DNA of 46,094 nt from Nocardia carnea (GTDB lineage: Bacteria; Actinomycetota; Actinomycetes; Mycobacteriales; Mycobacteriaceae): the NCBI RefSeq assembly GCF_029869215.1, contig NZ_JARWPM010000374.1:1-46094 (forward strand), written 5' to 3'. A model generated the notes under the pieces. The model ran no database searches. It worked only from the letters and a program-made list of their open reading frames with translations, and was not told the origin of the DNA. Of this stretch, positions 9,048-16,997 are shown piece by piece (the stretch's first letter is position 1; every line of letters begins with the position of its first letter). A program made the translations under genes and the position numbers.

Positions 9048-10282
9048 ATCTCACCCCCGGGTGGGTCGTTCCAGCGCACATAGATGATGGCCACATCGTC
9101 GTCCAGACCGCCCGTCTCGACGGCCAGGCCCTCGACACGGGCGATCAATTCGTCGACGAATGCGGCGGGCCGTTCCGCGAATACCGCCCGTGCGACCTCC
9201 AGCAGTCCGGCCTCGCCCAGCCGCGCCCCGGCCCGGCCCACGCGACCCTCGAACAGTCCGTCGGTGAACAGCATCAAACCCGCGTCGTCCGGTAGGCCGA
9301 GTTCCACGGCCGGCCAATTCGCGCGACCGGGCATGAATCCGAGCGCCGGCCCGCCGTCTACCTCCACCCAGCTCAGTTCGCCGCGTCGGTGCCGCAACAT
9401 ACCCGGATGTCCGGCGCGGCGCACCACAACCTGTCCCGACCGCCGGTCCAGCATGAGGCTCGTGGCGGTGGCGAAGGTCTGCCGATCGGCGCGTTCGGCC
9501 ACCAGCACCTGCTCGAGCAGGCGTAGCTGCCGCTCGCCCGTCACCCCACTGAGAACCAATGTGCGCCAGGCCAGCCGAAGTGCCACGCCGGTGGCGGCAG
9601 CGTCCGGGCCGTGGCCGGAGACGTCCCCGACGATGACGTGCACCACCCCGGCGGAGTCCTGTACGACATCGTAGAAATCGCCGCCGAGCAGCGCGTGCGC
9701 CCGCCCCGGCCGGTATCGGGCCACGACCTCCACCACGCGGTCGGCGCCGAGCAGCGGGGTCGGGAGCAATCCGCGTTCGAGCCGGGCGTTCTCCTGCGCC
9801 CGCATCTGACTCGCCTGCAGCGCCGCACTGGTGCGCTCGGCTTGTTTGCGCTGGATGGCGTAGCGGACGGCGCGAGCGAACAGCTCCGGTTCCACCCGGC
9901 CCTTGACCAGGTAGTCCTGCGCACCCGAGGCGAGGGCGGACAGGCCGGTGTGTTCCTCGTCGAGCCCGGTCATCACCACCACCGCGACCTGATCGTTGTG
10001 CGCGCGGATCGCGGCGAGCGCCTCCAGGCCTTGTGCGTCGGGCAAGTTCAGGTCGAGCAGCACACAGTCCGGGGCTTCCACCCGCAGCCGATCACCTGCC
10101 TCGGCGAGGGTGCGCACCCAGCCGAGGCGCATACCCATTTCGGCATCGGCGACCAGTTCCTCGACCAGGAGCGCGTCGCCGGGGTCGTCCTCCACCAGCA
10201 GAACGAAGGGTTCCCGCCCGAACCGGCCCGCGCCGGCCGCCCAGTCTGTCTCCGCGCCCCGCGGATCAGCGAGCACGTTCAC
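9041..10282 (-). CDS. Response regulator with PP2C-type (SpoIIE) phosphatase output
   Basis: 413 residues: a receiver domain (residues about 25-145, D32/D33, D77 in LLDLNLP, K in DYLVKG), a short helical linker, then an RsbU/SpoIIE phosphatase domain with metal-binding LLGGDFYDVV and VGDVSGHGPDAAA and the C-terminal LFTDGLFEGR and GGLDDDVAII. Phosphorylation of the receiver should set the rate at which it dephosphorylates a STAS protein, probably the one at 6568. It starts at a GTG with no clear ribosome site. It is the first gene of a three-gene operon with the kinase and the Rcp1-like regulator. Confidence 0.93.
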   Translation of the reverse strand: MNVLADPRGAETDWAAGAGRFGREPFVLLVEDDPGDALLVEELVADAEMGMRLGWVRTLAEAGDRLRVEAPDCVLLDLNLPDAQGLEALAAIRAHNDQVAVVVMTGLDEEHTGLSALASGAQDYLVKGRVEPELFARAVRYAIQRKQAERTSAALQASQMRAQENARLERGLLPTPLLGADRVVEVVARYRPGRAHALLGGDFYDVVQDSAGVVHVIVGDVSGHGPDAAATGVALRLAWRTLVLSGVTGERQLRLLEQVLVAERADRQTFATATSLMLDRRSGQVVVRRAGHPGMLRHRRGELSWVEVDGGPALGFMPGRANWPAVELGLPDDAGLMLFTDGLFEGRVGRAGARLGEAGLLEVARAVFAERPAAFVDELIARVEGLAVETGGLDDDVAIIYVRWNDPPGGEMC

Positions 10283-10359
10283 CGCCGACGCATCGGTGCG
10301 TCACCGGAACGACTGCCACGCGAAACCATCGAGCGGCGGGAAGGGGAACGAAATCGAAT

Positions 10360-10476
10360 ATGCCAGGGGGCACCGGCACGCGGCCTCCGATCACACACGA
10401 CAACGACGGCACCGAGGCGCACGTCTCACTCAGCGGCCGGTTTCTGGACCGAGAGGCAGCAGTGATCTTAACGGAT
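10360..10476 (+). pseudogene. Possible remnant of a STAS-domain gene start
   Basis: From ATG 10360 the frame reads about 39 residues with the look of a STAS first half: GTEAHVSLSGRFLDREAAV, then ILTDQFRTRV. This is the strand-turn-helix that opens RsbV-like proteins. After that the open frame runs antisense through the methyltransferase and stops looking like protein. It sits divergently 77 nt from the PP2C gene, where a STAS partner would be expected. It may be a truncated antagonist gene, or chance. No strong ribosome site is present; AAGGGGAACG is 10 nt upstream. Confidence 0.3.
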
Positions 10477-11132
10477 CAATTCCGGACCCGTGTCATCGTG
10501 GCGAGCCAACCGGGCGCACCGTTCTCGTGGAACCGCGTCCCGACCCGCTCGGTGTCGATCGACCCGATCCGCCAACCGGCCGTGGGCGTGAACGCGGCCG
10601 CCAGTTCGTCGCGGCGGACCGGATGGGGGCCGGGATCGGGCCCGGTATCGCTGAAACACAGCACATACAGTGTTGCGCCGGGTCCGGTCACGGCCGCCAG
10701 GCTCCGGGCGTACTCGGCTCGCTCGGCGGTATCGAAGGTATGGAACAGACCACTGTCGAGCACCGTATCGAACCGGCGTCCCAGGCGCTCCAGGTGCAGG
10801 GCATCGGCGGCGGCGAACTCGGCGTCGATGCCGCGCTCGGCGGCCAGCTCACGCGCGATCGCCAGGGCAGTCCCGGCAACGTCGACTCCGAGCACCGGCA
10901 GGCCGAGCGAGGCGATCAACAGCGTGTTCTCCCCGGTCCCGCAGCCCGCGTCCAAGACCGACCCGGTGAATCCACCGGCCGCGGCGAGCCGCCGCACAGC
11001 GGGTTGCGGCCCGCCCAGATCCCAGGGCGCGGGGCCGTCCCGATACGACGCATCCCACGGCTGTCCCGCCATCCGTTCGTGGCTGGTCGGCGTCCGGCCG
11101 CCGAACGGGACGTCAGCTGGTTCCGATGGCAT
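10476..11132 (-). CDS. Class I SAM-dependent methyltransferase
   Basis: 218 residues. Motif I is VLDAGCGTGENTLL, followed by LGVDVAGTALAIA (the acidic end of strand 2), and AEFAAADALHL with FDTVLDSGLFH (motif II to post-II). The PWD near the N-terminus (GPAPWDLGGPQPAV) is common in the small Methyltransf_25/thiopurine-methyltransferase-like group. The methyl acceptor is unknown. ATG 11132 has a very good AGGAGGTGAG 4-5 nt upstream. Its 3' end meets the possible STAS remnant head-on. Confidence 0.87.
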   Translation of the reverse strand: MPSEPADVPFGGRTPTSHERMAGQPWDASYRDGPAPWDLGGPQPAVRRLAAAGGFTGSVLDAGCGTGENTLLIASLGLPVLGVDVAGTALAIARELAAERGIDAEFAAADALHLERLGRRFDTVLDSGLFHTFDTAERAEYARSLAAVTGPGATLYVLCFSDTGPDPGPHPVRRDELAAAFTPTAGWRIGSIDTERVGTRFHENGAPGWLATMTRVRN

Positions 11133-11218
11133 CTACTCACCTCCTCCCGCAGCTCCGCTACCGCGCGTCCAGTAGATCGGGTGACGCGATAGCAGCCGTG
11201 AATACGCGACCGCTCGTG

Positions 11219-11258
11219 CGTATATATACGGTATATTAAAACTGTATATTTCCAATAT
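11219..11258 (+). promoter_or_regulatory. AT-rich palindromic operator/promoter of vapBC
   Basis: A marked AT-rich island just before vapB. It contains the perfect 12-nt palindrome CGTATATATACG (11219-11230), the direct repeats GGTATATT and TGTATATT, and the short inverted repeat ATATT-TCC-AATAT (11246-11258). VapB-VapC complexes normally bind such repeats to repress their own operon, so this is the likely operator and also supplies -10 sequences. Confidence 0.55.
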
Positions 11259-11270
11259 GAAGGGGTTCGG

Positions 11271-11480
11271 ATGTCCAAACTGCTGATCGAAGTCGATGAC
11301 GAGGCGCTTGCCGAAGCTCAGCGCTTGCTGGGTACCGGTACCAAGAAGGATACGGTCAACGCCGCCCTGATCGAGGTCGCGAAGCGGCTCAAGCGGGTGA
11401 ATGCGCTGAACGAACTCGGTGAGATGGCCGAGCGGGGTGACTTCGATATCTTGCTGGACAAGTCCGAGTATCGCCGGTGA
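11271..11480 (+). CDS. vapB: VapB-type antitoxin
   Basis: 69 residues. The N-terminal ribbon LLIEVDDEALAEAQRLLG, followed by GTKKDTVNAALIEVAKRLKRV, is the MetJ/Arc-like DNA-binding fold of the VapB/DUF2191 antitoxins. The acidic tail (GDFDILLDKSEYRR) would enter the toxin active site. ATG 11271 is preceded by GAAGGGG. Its stop overlaps the GTG of vapC by GTGA, so translation is coupled. The upstream palindromes are its probable operator. Confidence 0.88.
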   Translation: MSKLLIEVDDEALAEAQRLLGTGTKKDTVNAALIEVAKRLKRVNALNELGEMAERGDFDILLDKSEYRR

Positions 11481-11896
11481 TCAGCTACCTCATCGATACC
11501 TCTGCTGCGATCAGGGTCCTCCGCGATCCAGCCCTCCGCAAGACCTGGCACGAGTCGTTGACTGCGGGAGTGGTCGCGCTCTGCGACGTGGTGGAGCTGG
11601 AACTGCTGTTCGGTGCGCAATCGCTGGCAGATCGGTTACGAAAAAAGGAACTCATCGGCGAGTTGTTCGGCCGGGCGACCACCCCGGACCGTCTCTGGGT
11701 GCGCACGCATCAGATTCAGCAACTGTTGACCGAGCGCGGTCGGCACCGCTGCGCGGGAGTCGCGGATTTGGCAATCGCCGCAACAGCAGAAGCGAACCGC
11801 CTGGTGGTTCTGCATTACGACCACGATTTCGAAGCAGTGTCCGAGGTGACCGGCCAGCCGACGCAGTGGATTGCGCCTCCCGGAACGATCAGTTGA
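11477..11896 (+). CDS. vapC: VapC-type PIN-domain toxin
   Basis: 139 residues, a PIN-domain ribonuclease. The metal-binding acids are D7 (YLIDTSA), E40/E42 (VVELELLFG), D97 (GVADLAIAA) and D115/D117 (LHYDHDFE). Family members cleave tRNA or rRNA and stop growth when the antitoxin is lost. It begins with GTG overlapping the vapB stop. A strong hairpin follows at 11944-11980. Confidence 0.9.
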   Translation: MISYLIDTSAAIRVLRDPALRKTWHESLTAGVVALCDVVELELLFGAQSLADRLRKKELIGELFGRATTPDRLWVRTHQIQQLLTERGRHRCAGVADLAIAATAEANRLVVLHYDHDFEAVSEVTGQPTQWIAPPGTIS

Positions 11897-11943
11897 TACC
11901 CCGCCTGTTCACCTGAGCGAGAAGCCGGCCGAACAGCGAAAAG

Positions 11944-11980
11944 CAGTGTGCCGACGGCCCTCGGGGTCGTCGGCACACTG
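11944..11980. terminator. Strong bidirectional hairpin between vapC and the MaoC gene
   Basis: A perfect 13-bp stem: CAGTGTGCCGACG at 11944-11956 pairs with CGTCGGCACACTG at 11968-11980, with an 11-nt loop. It lies between two convergent genes. The vapC side has AAAAG before the stem, which gives a short T tract for the minus-strand transcript arriving from the MaoC gene. Likely the terminator for both operons. Confidence 0.75.
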
Positions 11981-11991
11981 CGAGCGGGTGA

Positions 11992-12855
11992 CTACACGGT
12001 GTAAGTCAGGACTACGTCGCCCAGAACGGGGGCGTTGTCGCGGTCGGCGGCCGTGGCGCTGATGACCAGCCGGCCGGGTTCCTGCCAGATACGTGACCGC
12101 AGGGTCTCGCCGGGGAACAGCACTCCGGCGAACCGTGCCTTGAACCCGGTGACGCGGGTCGCCACGGACTCCAGCACCGTGTCCGTGGCGGTTTTGCAGA
12201 TGATCCCGTACGTGCACAGCCCGTGCAGGATCGGCGCCGGGAAGCCGGCGCCTTTCGCGAATTCGGGATCGGAGTGCAGCGGGTTGCGGTCGCCGCAGAG
12301 GCGGTAGAGCAGGGCCTGCTGCGGGAGGGTCGCGGTGGTGACGTCGAAATCCGGGTCCCGAGCGGGGAGTTCGGCTTTGCTGCTGGGGCCGCGGTCGCCG
12401 CCGAAGCCGCCTTCGCCGCGCGCGAAGATGGACGACCGCTCGGTCCAGAGGGCTTCGCCGTCGGAGCCGGTGACGGTGAATTCCTGCACGATCACCGCGT
12501 TCGAGCCCTTGTCCCAGACTTCGCTGATCCGGCCGGTGCGGGTCGCTTTCCCCGCGGCCGGCAACGGCCGGTGCACCTGGATCTCCTGCGATCCGTGCAC
12601 CACTTTGGCCAGGTCGATATCGACGCCGGGGAATTTCACCTTCGGCGGATCGGTATCGCGCAGGGTGTGCGCGACGGTGGCGAAGGTCGGCAGGACCTGC
12701 GGGTCCCGGTCGTCGAGGTAGCGCAATTCGGCGGGATCGGTCCAGCGGTGGCCGGCGCCGATGCCGAGGTGGTAGAGCGCGACGTCGGAGGCGGTCCAGG
12801 AGAATTCCTTGCTCGGCAGTTCGGCGCCGAGTGCGACCTGTGGATCAATGGGCAT
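11992..12855 (-). CDS. hsd4B: MaoC-like 2-enoyl-CoA hydratase next to kstD (Hsd4B/Rv3538-like)
   Basis: 287 residues, a double hot-dog hydratase 2. The catalytic signature LCGDRNPLHSDPEFAKGAGF holds the Asp-x-Asn-Pro-x-His dyad and is followed by PILHGLCTYG. The N-terminal half is the degenerate repeat normal in this group. Its place directly after kstD matches Rv3537-Rv3538 of M. tuberculosis, where the neighbour is a steroid-regulon 2-enoyl-CoA hydratase, so a role in steroid acyl-CoA hydration is likely. ATG 12855 has GAGGAGAAGTT in front and lies 14 nt after the kstD stop, so both share a transcript. The symbol rests on synteny and family. Confidence 0.82.
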   Translation of the reverse strand: MPIDPQVALGAELPSKEFSWTASDVALYHLGIGAGHRWTDPAELRYLDDRDPQVLPTFATVAHTLRDTDPPKVKFPGVDIDLAKVVHGSQEIQVHRPLPAAGKATRTGRISEVWDKGSNAVIVQEFTVTGSDGEALWTERSSIFARGEGGFGGDRGPSSKAELPARDPDFDVTTATLPQQALLYRLCGDRNPLHSDPEFAKGAGFPAPILHGLCTYGIICKTATDTVLESVATRVTGFKARFAGVLFPGETLRSRIWQEPGRLVISATAADRDNAPVLGDVVLTYTV

Positions 12856-12869
12856 AACTTCTCCTCGGC

Positions 12870-14570
12870 TCAGGCCTCGGCCGGCGACGCGGCGGACCCG
12901 GCCTTCTTGCGGTCGATGATGTCGTGGACGGCGAGATAGCCGAAGGCGATGGCCGGACCGATGGTGGCGCCGGGGCCGGCGTAGGTATGACCCATCACCG
13001 GTGTGGACACATTGCCGGAGGCGTAGAGGCCCTCGATCGGGGTGCCGTCCTCGCGGAGCACGCGCGCGGCGGTATCGGCGACCAGGCCGCCCTTGGTGCC
13101 GAGATCGCCGGGCACCATCTTGGCCGCGTAGTACGGGCCTTGGACCAGCGCGGCGAGGCACGGGTTGGGTTTGACGGTCGGGTCGCCGTAGTAGCGGTCG
13201 TACTGGCTGTCGCCGCGGCCGTAGTCCTCGTCCTTACCGGTCTCGGCGAACGTGTTGAACCGTTCGACGGTGGCGGCGAGGTTGTCGGCCGGGACCCCGA
13301 TCTTCTCGGCCAGCTCCTGCAGGGTGTCGGCCTTGACGATCAGATCGTTCTCCATCCAGCGCGACGGGAACTTCAGCCCCGGCTGCAGGCTGGCGAACAT
13401 GTACCGGTTCCGGTAGCGCTGATCGAATACCAGCCAGGTGGGGATGTTCTCGCCCGGACCCTCACCCTGCCCGTATTCGCCGCCGTACATGGTGTGCACG
13501 GCTTCCACGTAGGGCGCCGATTCGTTGCCGAACCGCTCGCCCTTCGGGTTGATCATGATCGACCCCGGCAGGTTGCGCTCGGACAGCGCGAACCAGGGCT
13601 TGCCGCCCTTGAAAATGGTCGGACCCCACCAGGCGTCCTCCATGAAGCCGATGGCGGCACCCGCGTCCATACCGGCGAGGATGCCATCGCCGGTGTTGGT
13701 GGCGGCGCCGGTGGTCCACTCAGTGGTAATCGGCTGACGCTGGTATTTGGTCCGCATTTCGGCGTTGTGCTCGAACCCGCCGCTGCCGAGCACCACACCG
13801 TGGCGGGCGGTGAAGGTGACCGTCTCACCCTTGTGGGTCGCTTCGACGCCGGTGACCTTGCCGTTCTCGACGACGAGCTTGGTCATCGGGGTATCGAGCA
13901 GCAGGGGCACGTTCGCATCCATCAGGCCTTTGCGCATCCCGGCGATCACGGCCTGACCCATCACCATCAGATGCTTGTTGGTGAACTTGGCCCAGTAGGT
14001 ACGCGCACCGACCCGCAGCGCCCGCAGCATGCCCTTCGGGTGGCGGCGGATCAGATTCAACCGGACGAAATCGGCCTGCGTGACGGCCACGTTCAGGGGC
14101 GCCTTGGAATAGGGCGGGTGGATATTGAACCGCTCCTCGCCGAGGACCTTGGCGTTGAACGGCTTCGGTTCACACGACCGTCCACCGGCCCGGCCGCCGG
14201 GGGCTTCGGGGTAGTAGTCGGAGTAGCCCTTGACCCAGGTCATCTTCAGCGGTGAATGCGCGAGAACGAAATCCATGGCTTCCGCGCCCCGGTCGATGTA
14301 GGTATCGATCCGTTCCGCGGGCACCACGTCACCGATGATGCTGTGCAGGTAGCGGCGCGCTTCCTCGCGGTCGTCGGGACCGCCGGATTCGCGCAGTGCT
14401 TTGTTACCGGGGATCCACACCCCGCCGCCCGAGCGCGCGGTGGACCCACCGTAGTACGGCGCCTTCTCCAGGATCACCACACTCAGCCCGTTGTGCGCGG
14501 CGGTGAGGGCGGCGGTCATCCCGGCGGCGCCGCTGCCGACCACCACCACATCGTATTCCCGATCGTTCAT
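12870..14570 (-). CDS. kstD: 3-ketosteroid delta-1-dehydrogenase
   Basis: 566 residues, a flavoprotein that introduces the C1-C2 double bond in ring A of 3-ketosteroids. The FAD-binding VVVVGSGAAGMTAALTAA is at residues 8-25. GYSDYYPE (Y116-Y120) matches the region of the active-site Tyr119 of the Rhodococcus enzyme, and GPYYAAKMVPGDLGTKGG supplies the late catalytic Tyr and Gly. The C-terminal NVSTPVMGHTYAGPGATIGPA closes the FAD site. ATG 14570 gives the normal start. A KstR-type box lies 2 nt upstream of the ATG. The MaoC gene follows on the same transcript. Confidence 0.95.
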   Translation of the reverse strand: MNDREYDVVVVGSGAAGMTAALTAAHNGLSVVILEKAPYYGGSTARSGGGVWIPGNKALRESGGPDDREEARRYLHSIIGDVVPAERIDTYIDRGAEAMDFVLAHSPLKMTWVKGYSDYYPEAPGGRAGGRSCEPKPFNAKVLGEERFNIHPPYSKAPLNVAVTQADFVRLNLIRRHPKGMLRALRVGARTYWAKFTNKHLMVMGQAVIAGMRKGLMDANVPLLLDTPMTKLVVENGKVTGVEATHKGETVTFTARHGVVLGSGGFEHNAEMRTKYQRQPITTEWTTGAATNTGDGILAGMDAGAAIGFMEDAWWGPTIFKGGKPWFALSERNLPGSIMINPKGERFGNESAPYVEAVHTMYGGEYGQGEGPGENIPTWLVFDQRYRNRYMFASLQPGLKFPSRWMENDLIVKADTLQELAEKIGVPADNLAATVERFNTFAETGKDEDYGRGDSQYDRYYGDPTVKPNPCLAALVQGPYYAAKMVPGDLGTKGGLVADTAARVLREDGTPIEGLYASGNVSTPVMGHTYAGPGATIGPAIAFGYLAVHDIIDRKKAGSAASPAEA

Positions 14571-14571
14571 G

Positions 14572-14585
14572 TAGAACACGTTATA
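14572..14585. promoter_or_regulatory. KstR-type operator at the kstD start
   Basis: TAGAACACGTTATA fits the published KstR consensus TnnAACnnGTTnnA at every fixed position. It ends 2 nt from the kstD ATG, so repressor binding would cover the start of transcription. KstR is released by 3-oxo-cholesterol-type CoA thioesters in related bacteria. Confidence 0.8.
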
Positions 14586-14648
14586 GAATGATGGCGCTGT
14601 TGGTCTATGTTGTGTGGCAGAAGACTTGATTTGTCGAGTTAACAGTAG

Positions 14649-14662
14649 AGAAACTCGTTTCA
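14649..14662. promoter_or_regulatory. KstR-like operator before the KstD-like flavoprotein
   Basis: AGAAACTCGTTTCA matches the KstR consensus at all fixed positions except the first (A for T), with perfect arms GAAAC/GTTTC. It lies 21 nt before ATG 14683. With the box at 14572-14585 it places both divergent genes under probable KstR control. Confidence 0.55.
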
Positions 14663-14682
14663 ATTTCGGTGGAGTGGGCTGG

Positions 14683-16332
14683 ATGGCGCAGGTATGGGAT
14701 CTGACCGCGGATGTCGTGGTCGTCGGGTACGGGGCGGCGGGCGCGGCGACGGCGCTACAGGCCACCGAGGACGGCGCCCAGGTTCTCGTAATGGACCGAT
14801 TCACCGGCGGCGGAGCGACCGCCCTCTCCGGTGGCATCATCTACGCCGGTGGCGGTACCTGGGTGCAGCGCGCGGCCGGGGTCGAGGACACGCCGGAGCT
14901 GATGCACGCCTATCTGGAACGTGAGGTCGGCGATGCGGTCCGCCCCGCCACCCTGCGCCGTTTCGTTGCGGACAGTCCCGCGATGATCGACTGGCTGACC
15001 GGGCACGGGGTGCCGTTCGAGGCCTCGCTGTGCCCGTACAAGACCTCGTACCCGAACAACGACTACTACCTCTACTACTCCGGTAGCGAGATCTCCGGGG
15101 CGTTCCACGACATCACCCCGGCGCAGCGCGGTCATCGGGTCAAGGGCTGGGGTACCTCTGGGAAGAAGCTTTTCGCCCCGCTCGCGCGGTCCGCCGAGCG
15201 TATGGGGGTGCGCGTCGAAACCCTCACCACGGCCACCGCGCTGCTCACCGACGACACCGGCGCCGTGGTCGGGGTGCAGTGCCGCACCCTGCGCGAGGCG
15301 CCCGCCCGGGTTCGTGCCCGCTACATCCGGCTGGCCGCGGCCGCCGCCAAACCCGGTATCTATTATCCGCCGCTGCGCCGTGCGCTGGAAAAACAGCTCG
15401 CCCGCCTGGACCGCCGCTACGGCACCACCCTCCGGGTCCTGGCCCGGCGCGGTGTGGTTCTCACCGCGGGCGGTTTCATCGCCAACCGGGAGATGCTGCA
15501 TGCCTACGCCCCCGCCTACAAGAACGGGCTCGCGCTGGGCAGTTCCGGTGACGACGGCAGCGGTATCGAACTGGGCCGTAGTGCCGGCGCCGCCACCGAC
15601 CGGATGGGCAACGTCTCGGCCTGGCGATTCCTGCTGCCGCCGAGTTCGTTCGCCGGCGCGCTTCTGGTCGACGGGAAAGGGCAGCGGGTGATCGACGAAA
15701 CCCGCTACGGTGCCGCGGTCGGCGACGCCCTCATCAACCGGCACGATGGAATCGGCTTCCTGCTCGCCGACGAAGAACTCATGCGGAAGGCGATCTCGCA
15801 GATCGGGCCGCAGGCCGCGTGGTTCCAGCGGATGCAGTTCGAGGTGATGCGCCGCAAGGCCGAACGCGGCAAGACTCTCGACGCGGTGGCCGCCGCCGCC
15901 GGTATCGATGCCATGGGCCTGCGGGAAACCGTCGCCGCACACAACACTGCCTACGCCACCGGCGCGCCGGATCCGGTGGGTAAACCCGCCGAATACGTCC
16001 GCCCGGTCGGTGCCGGCCCGTATTGGCTACTGGACGTCTCGATCAAACCCAGCCTGACCAACCCCTGCCCGATGTTCACTGTCGGCGGTTTACTGGTCGA
16101 CGAGGATACGGGCGCGGTCAAAGGTGCCGACGGCGCCGATATCCCGGGCCTGTACGCGGCCGGCCGGACAGCGGCCGGAATATGTGTGAACTCCTATGTC
16201 AGCGGTCTCTCGCTGGCGGACTGCATATTCTCCGGCCGGCGCGCGGGCCGGAGCGCGGCCGGTGAGCAGCTGAGCGCGGGCGGCGCGACGGGAAGCCGGG
16301 CGAACGAGGCCGAGTTCATAAGGGGAATCTGA
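14683..16332 (+). CDS. KstD-like FAD-binding dehydrogenase (Kst4D/Rv0785-like)
   Basis: 549 residues of the FAD_binding_2 (fumarate reductase/KstD) family. The dinucleotide motif DVVVVGYGAAGAATALQA is near residue 10. GGIIYAGGG and a C-terminal FTVGGLLVDED...IPGLYAAGRTAAG resemble 3-ketosteroid delta-4(5-alpha)-dehydrogenases and Rv0785 more than KstD. The KstD motif PGDLGTKGG is replaced by TNPCPMFTVGG, so delta-1 activity is not expected. ATG 14683 follows GGTGGAGTGGGCTGG; an ATG at 14614 is in frame but lies before the KstR-like box and has no ribosome site. Its divergent pairing with kstD and the operator suggest a steroid substrate; this is inference. The 3' end overlaps the convergent gene by 139 nt. 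Confidence 0.85.
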   Translation: MAQVWDLTADVVVVGYGAAGAATALQATEDGAQVLVMDRFTGGGATALSGGIIYAGGGTWVQRAAGVEDTPELMHAYLEREVGDAVRPATLRRFVADSPAMIDWLTGHGVPFEASLCPYKTSYPNNDYYLYYSGSEISGAFHDITPAQRGHRVKGWGTSGKKLFAPLARSAERMGVRVETLTTATALLTDDTGAVVGVQCRTLREAPARVRARYIRLAAAAAKPGIYYPPLRRALEKQLARLDRRYGTTLRVLARRGVVLTAGGFIANREMLHAYAPAYKNGLALGSSGDDGSGIELGRSAGAATDRMGNVSAWRFLLPPSSFAGALLVDGKGQRVIDETRYGAAVGDALINRHDGIGFLLADEELMRKAISQIGPQAAWFQRMQFEVMRRKAERGKTLDAVAAAAGIDAMGLRETVAAHNTAYATGAPDPVGKPAEYVRPVGAGPYWLLDVSIKPSLTNPCPMFTVGGLLVDEDTGAVKGADGADIPGLYAAGRTAAGICVNSYVSGLSLADCIFSGRRAGRSAAGEQLSAGGATGSRANEAEFIRGI

Positions 16333-16937
16333 TCCGCCACCGAGTAGTGGGCCGGCGGTGCCGGTGTGCCCGGAAAATCGCACGGTCTCCCGATCCCGGT
16401 GGGTGCCAGCGCTCCGGCCATCGCGAGTTGACGGGTGGCGGCGGCGATATCGAACCGCTCGTGATCGCCGAAGGTCTCGGCGATCAGTGACCGTGTGACG
16501 GTGCCGAGTTCGGTAGCGCACACGATCTCGACCGCCGCTGCGCGTCGTTGCTCGTCGTCGACGAGGGCGACGACGAGGTCGGCGGTTTCGTCGGTGCTCC
16601 AGATACCGGGAAGCGCCGGCCGGTACTCGGCGAACGGCAGGGGCGGTTCGGCCACATACCAATGACCGGCCTCCCACCGGTAGCCGAACGTCCGCACCGT
16701 GCCGTGCGCCGGTGAACCGATCGGCACCTCGCCCCACAGCGCTGCCCGACCTCCCGGCAGCGCATGCAGCACCGACCCGCTGCGCGGGCCGTTCCGGAAC
16801 CAGGCGAGCAGCGGCAGGATGCGGGGCCCGCGTGGATCCCGTGCCGCGGCGAAAGCGGCCGCCGCCACCGTCCACCTCGCCCACAGCTGTGGGAACGGGG
16901 CCAGCGTGTGGGTTTGCCGAGAGGTGTGGCCGTCCAT
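16194..16937 (-). CDS. Hypothetical protein
   Basis: Family not recognised. 247 residues without signal peptide or membrane span. The middle (TFGYRWEAGHWYVAEPPLPF, then EIVCATELGTVTRSLIAETF) reads as a soluble folded protein. The last 45 residues overlap the end of the flavoprotein gene on the other strand and are Ala/Pro-rich, so the true C-terminus may be shortened by a sequence error, or the overlap may be real. ATG 16937 follows GGATGG; an in-frame start at 16994 is also possible. The VOC gene lies upstream on the same strand, 60 nt away, so the two may be co-transcribed. Confidence 0.55.
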   Translation of the reverse strand: MDGHTSRQTHTLAPFPQLWARWTVAAAAFAAARDPRGPRILPLLAWFRNGPRSGSVLHALPGGRAALWGEVPIGSPAHGTVRTFGYRWEAGHWYVAEPPLPFAEYRPALPGIWSTDETADLVVALVDDEQRRAAAVEIVCATELGTVTRSLIAETFGDHERFDIAAATRQLAMAGALAPTGIGRPCDFPGTPAPPAHYSVADQIPLMNSASFARLPVAPPALSCSPAALRPARRPENMQSASERPLT

Positions 16938-16997
16938 AGTGCACCATCCGGGTTGTTCGCGTTCGTTCACCGTCGCGGCCGGGCCGGCGGTCAAGGA

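Noticed and set aside
14614..14682. Upstream ATG for the KstD-like flavoprotein, adding 23 residues
   Set aside because: The added part is not conserved-looking and would place the KstR-like box inside the gene; GGTGGAG precedes ATG 14683.
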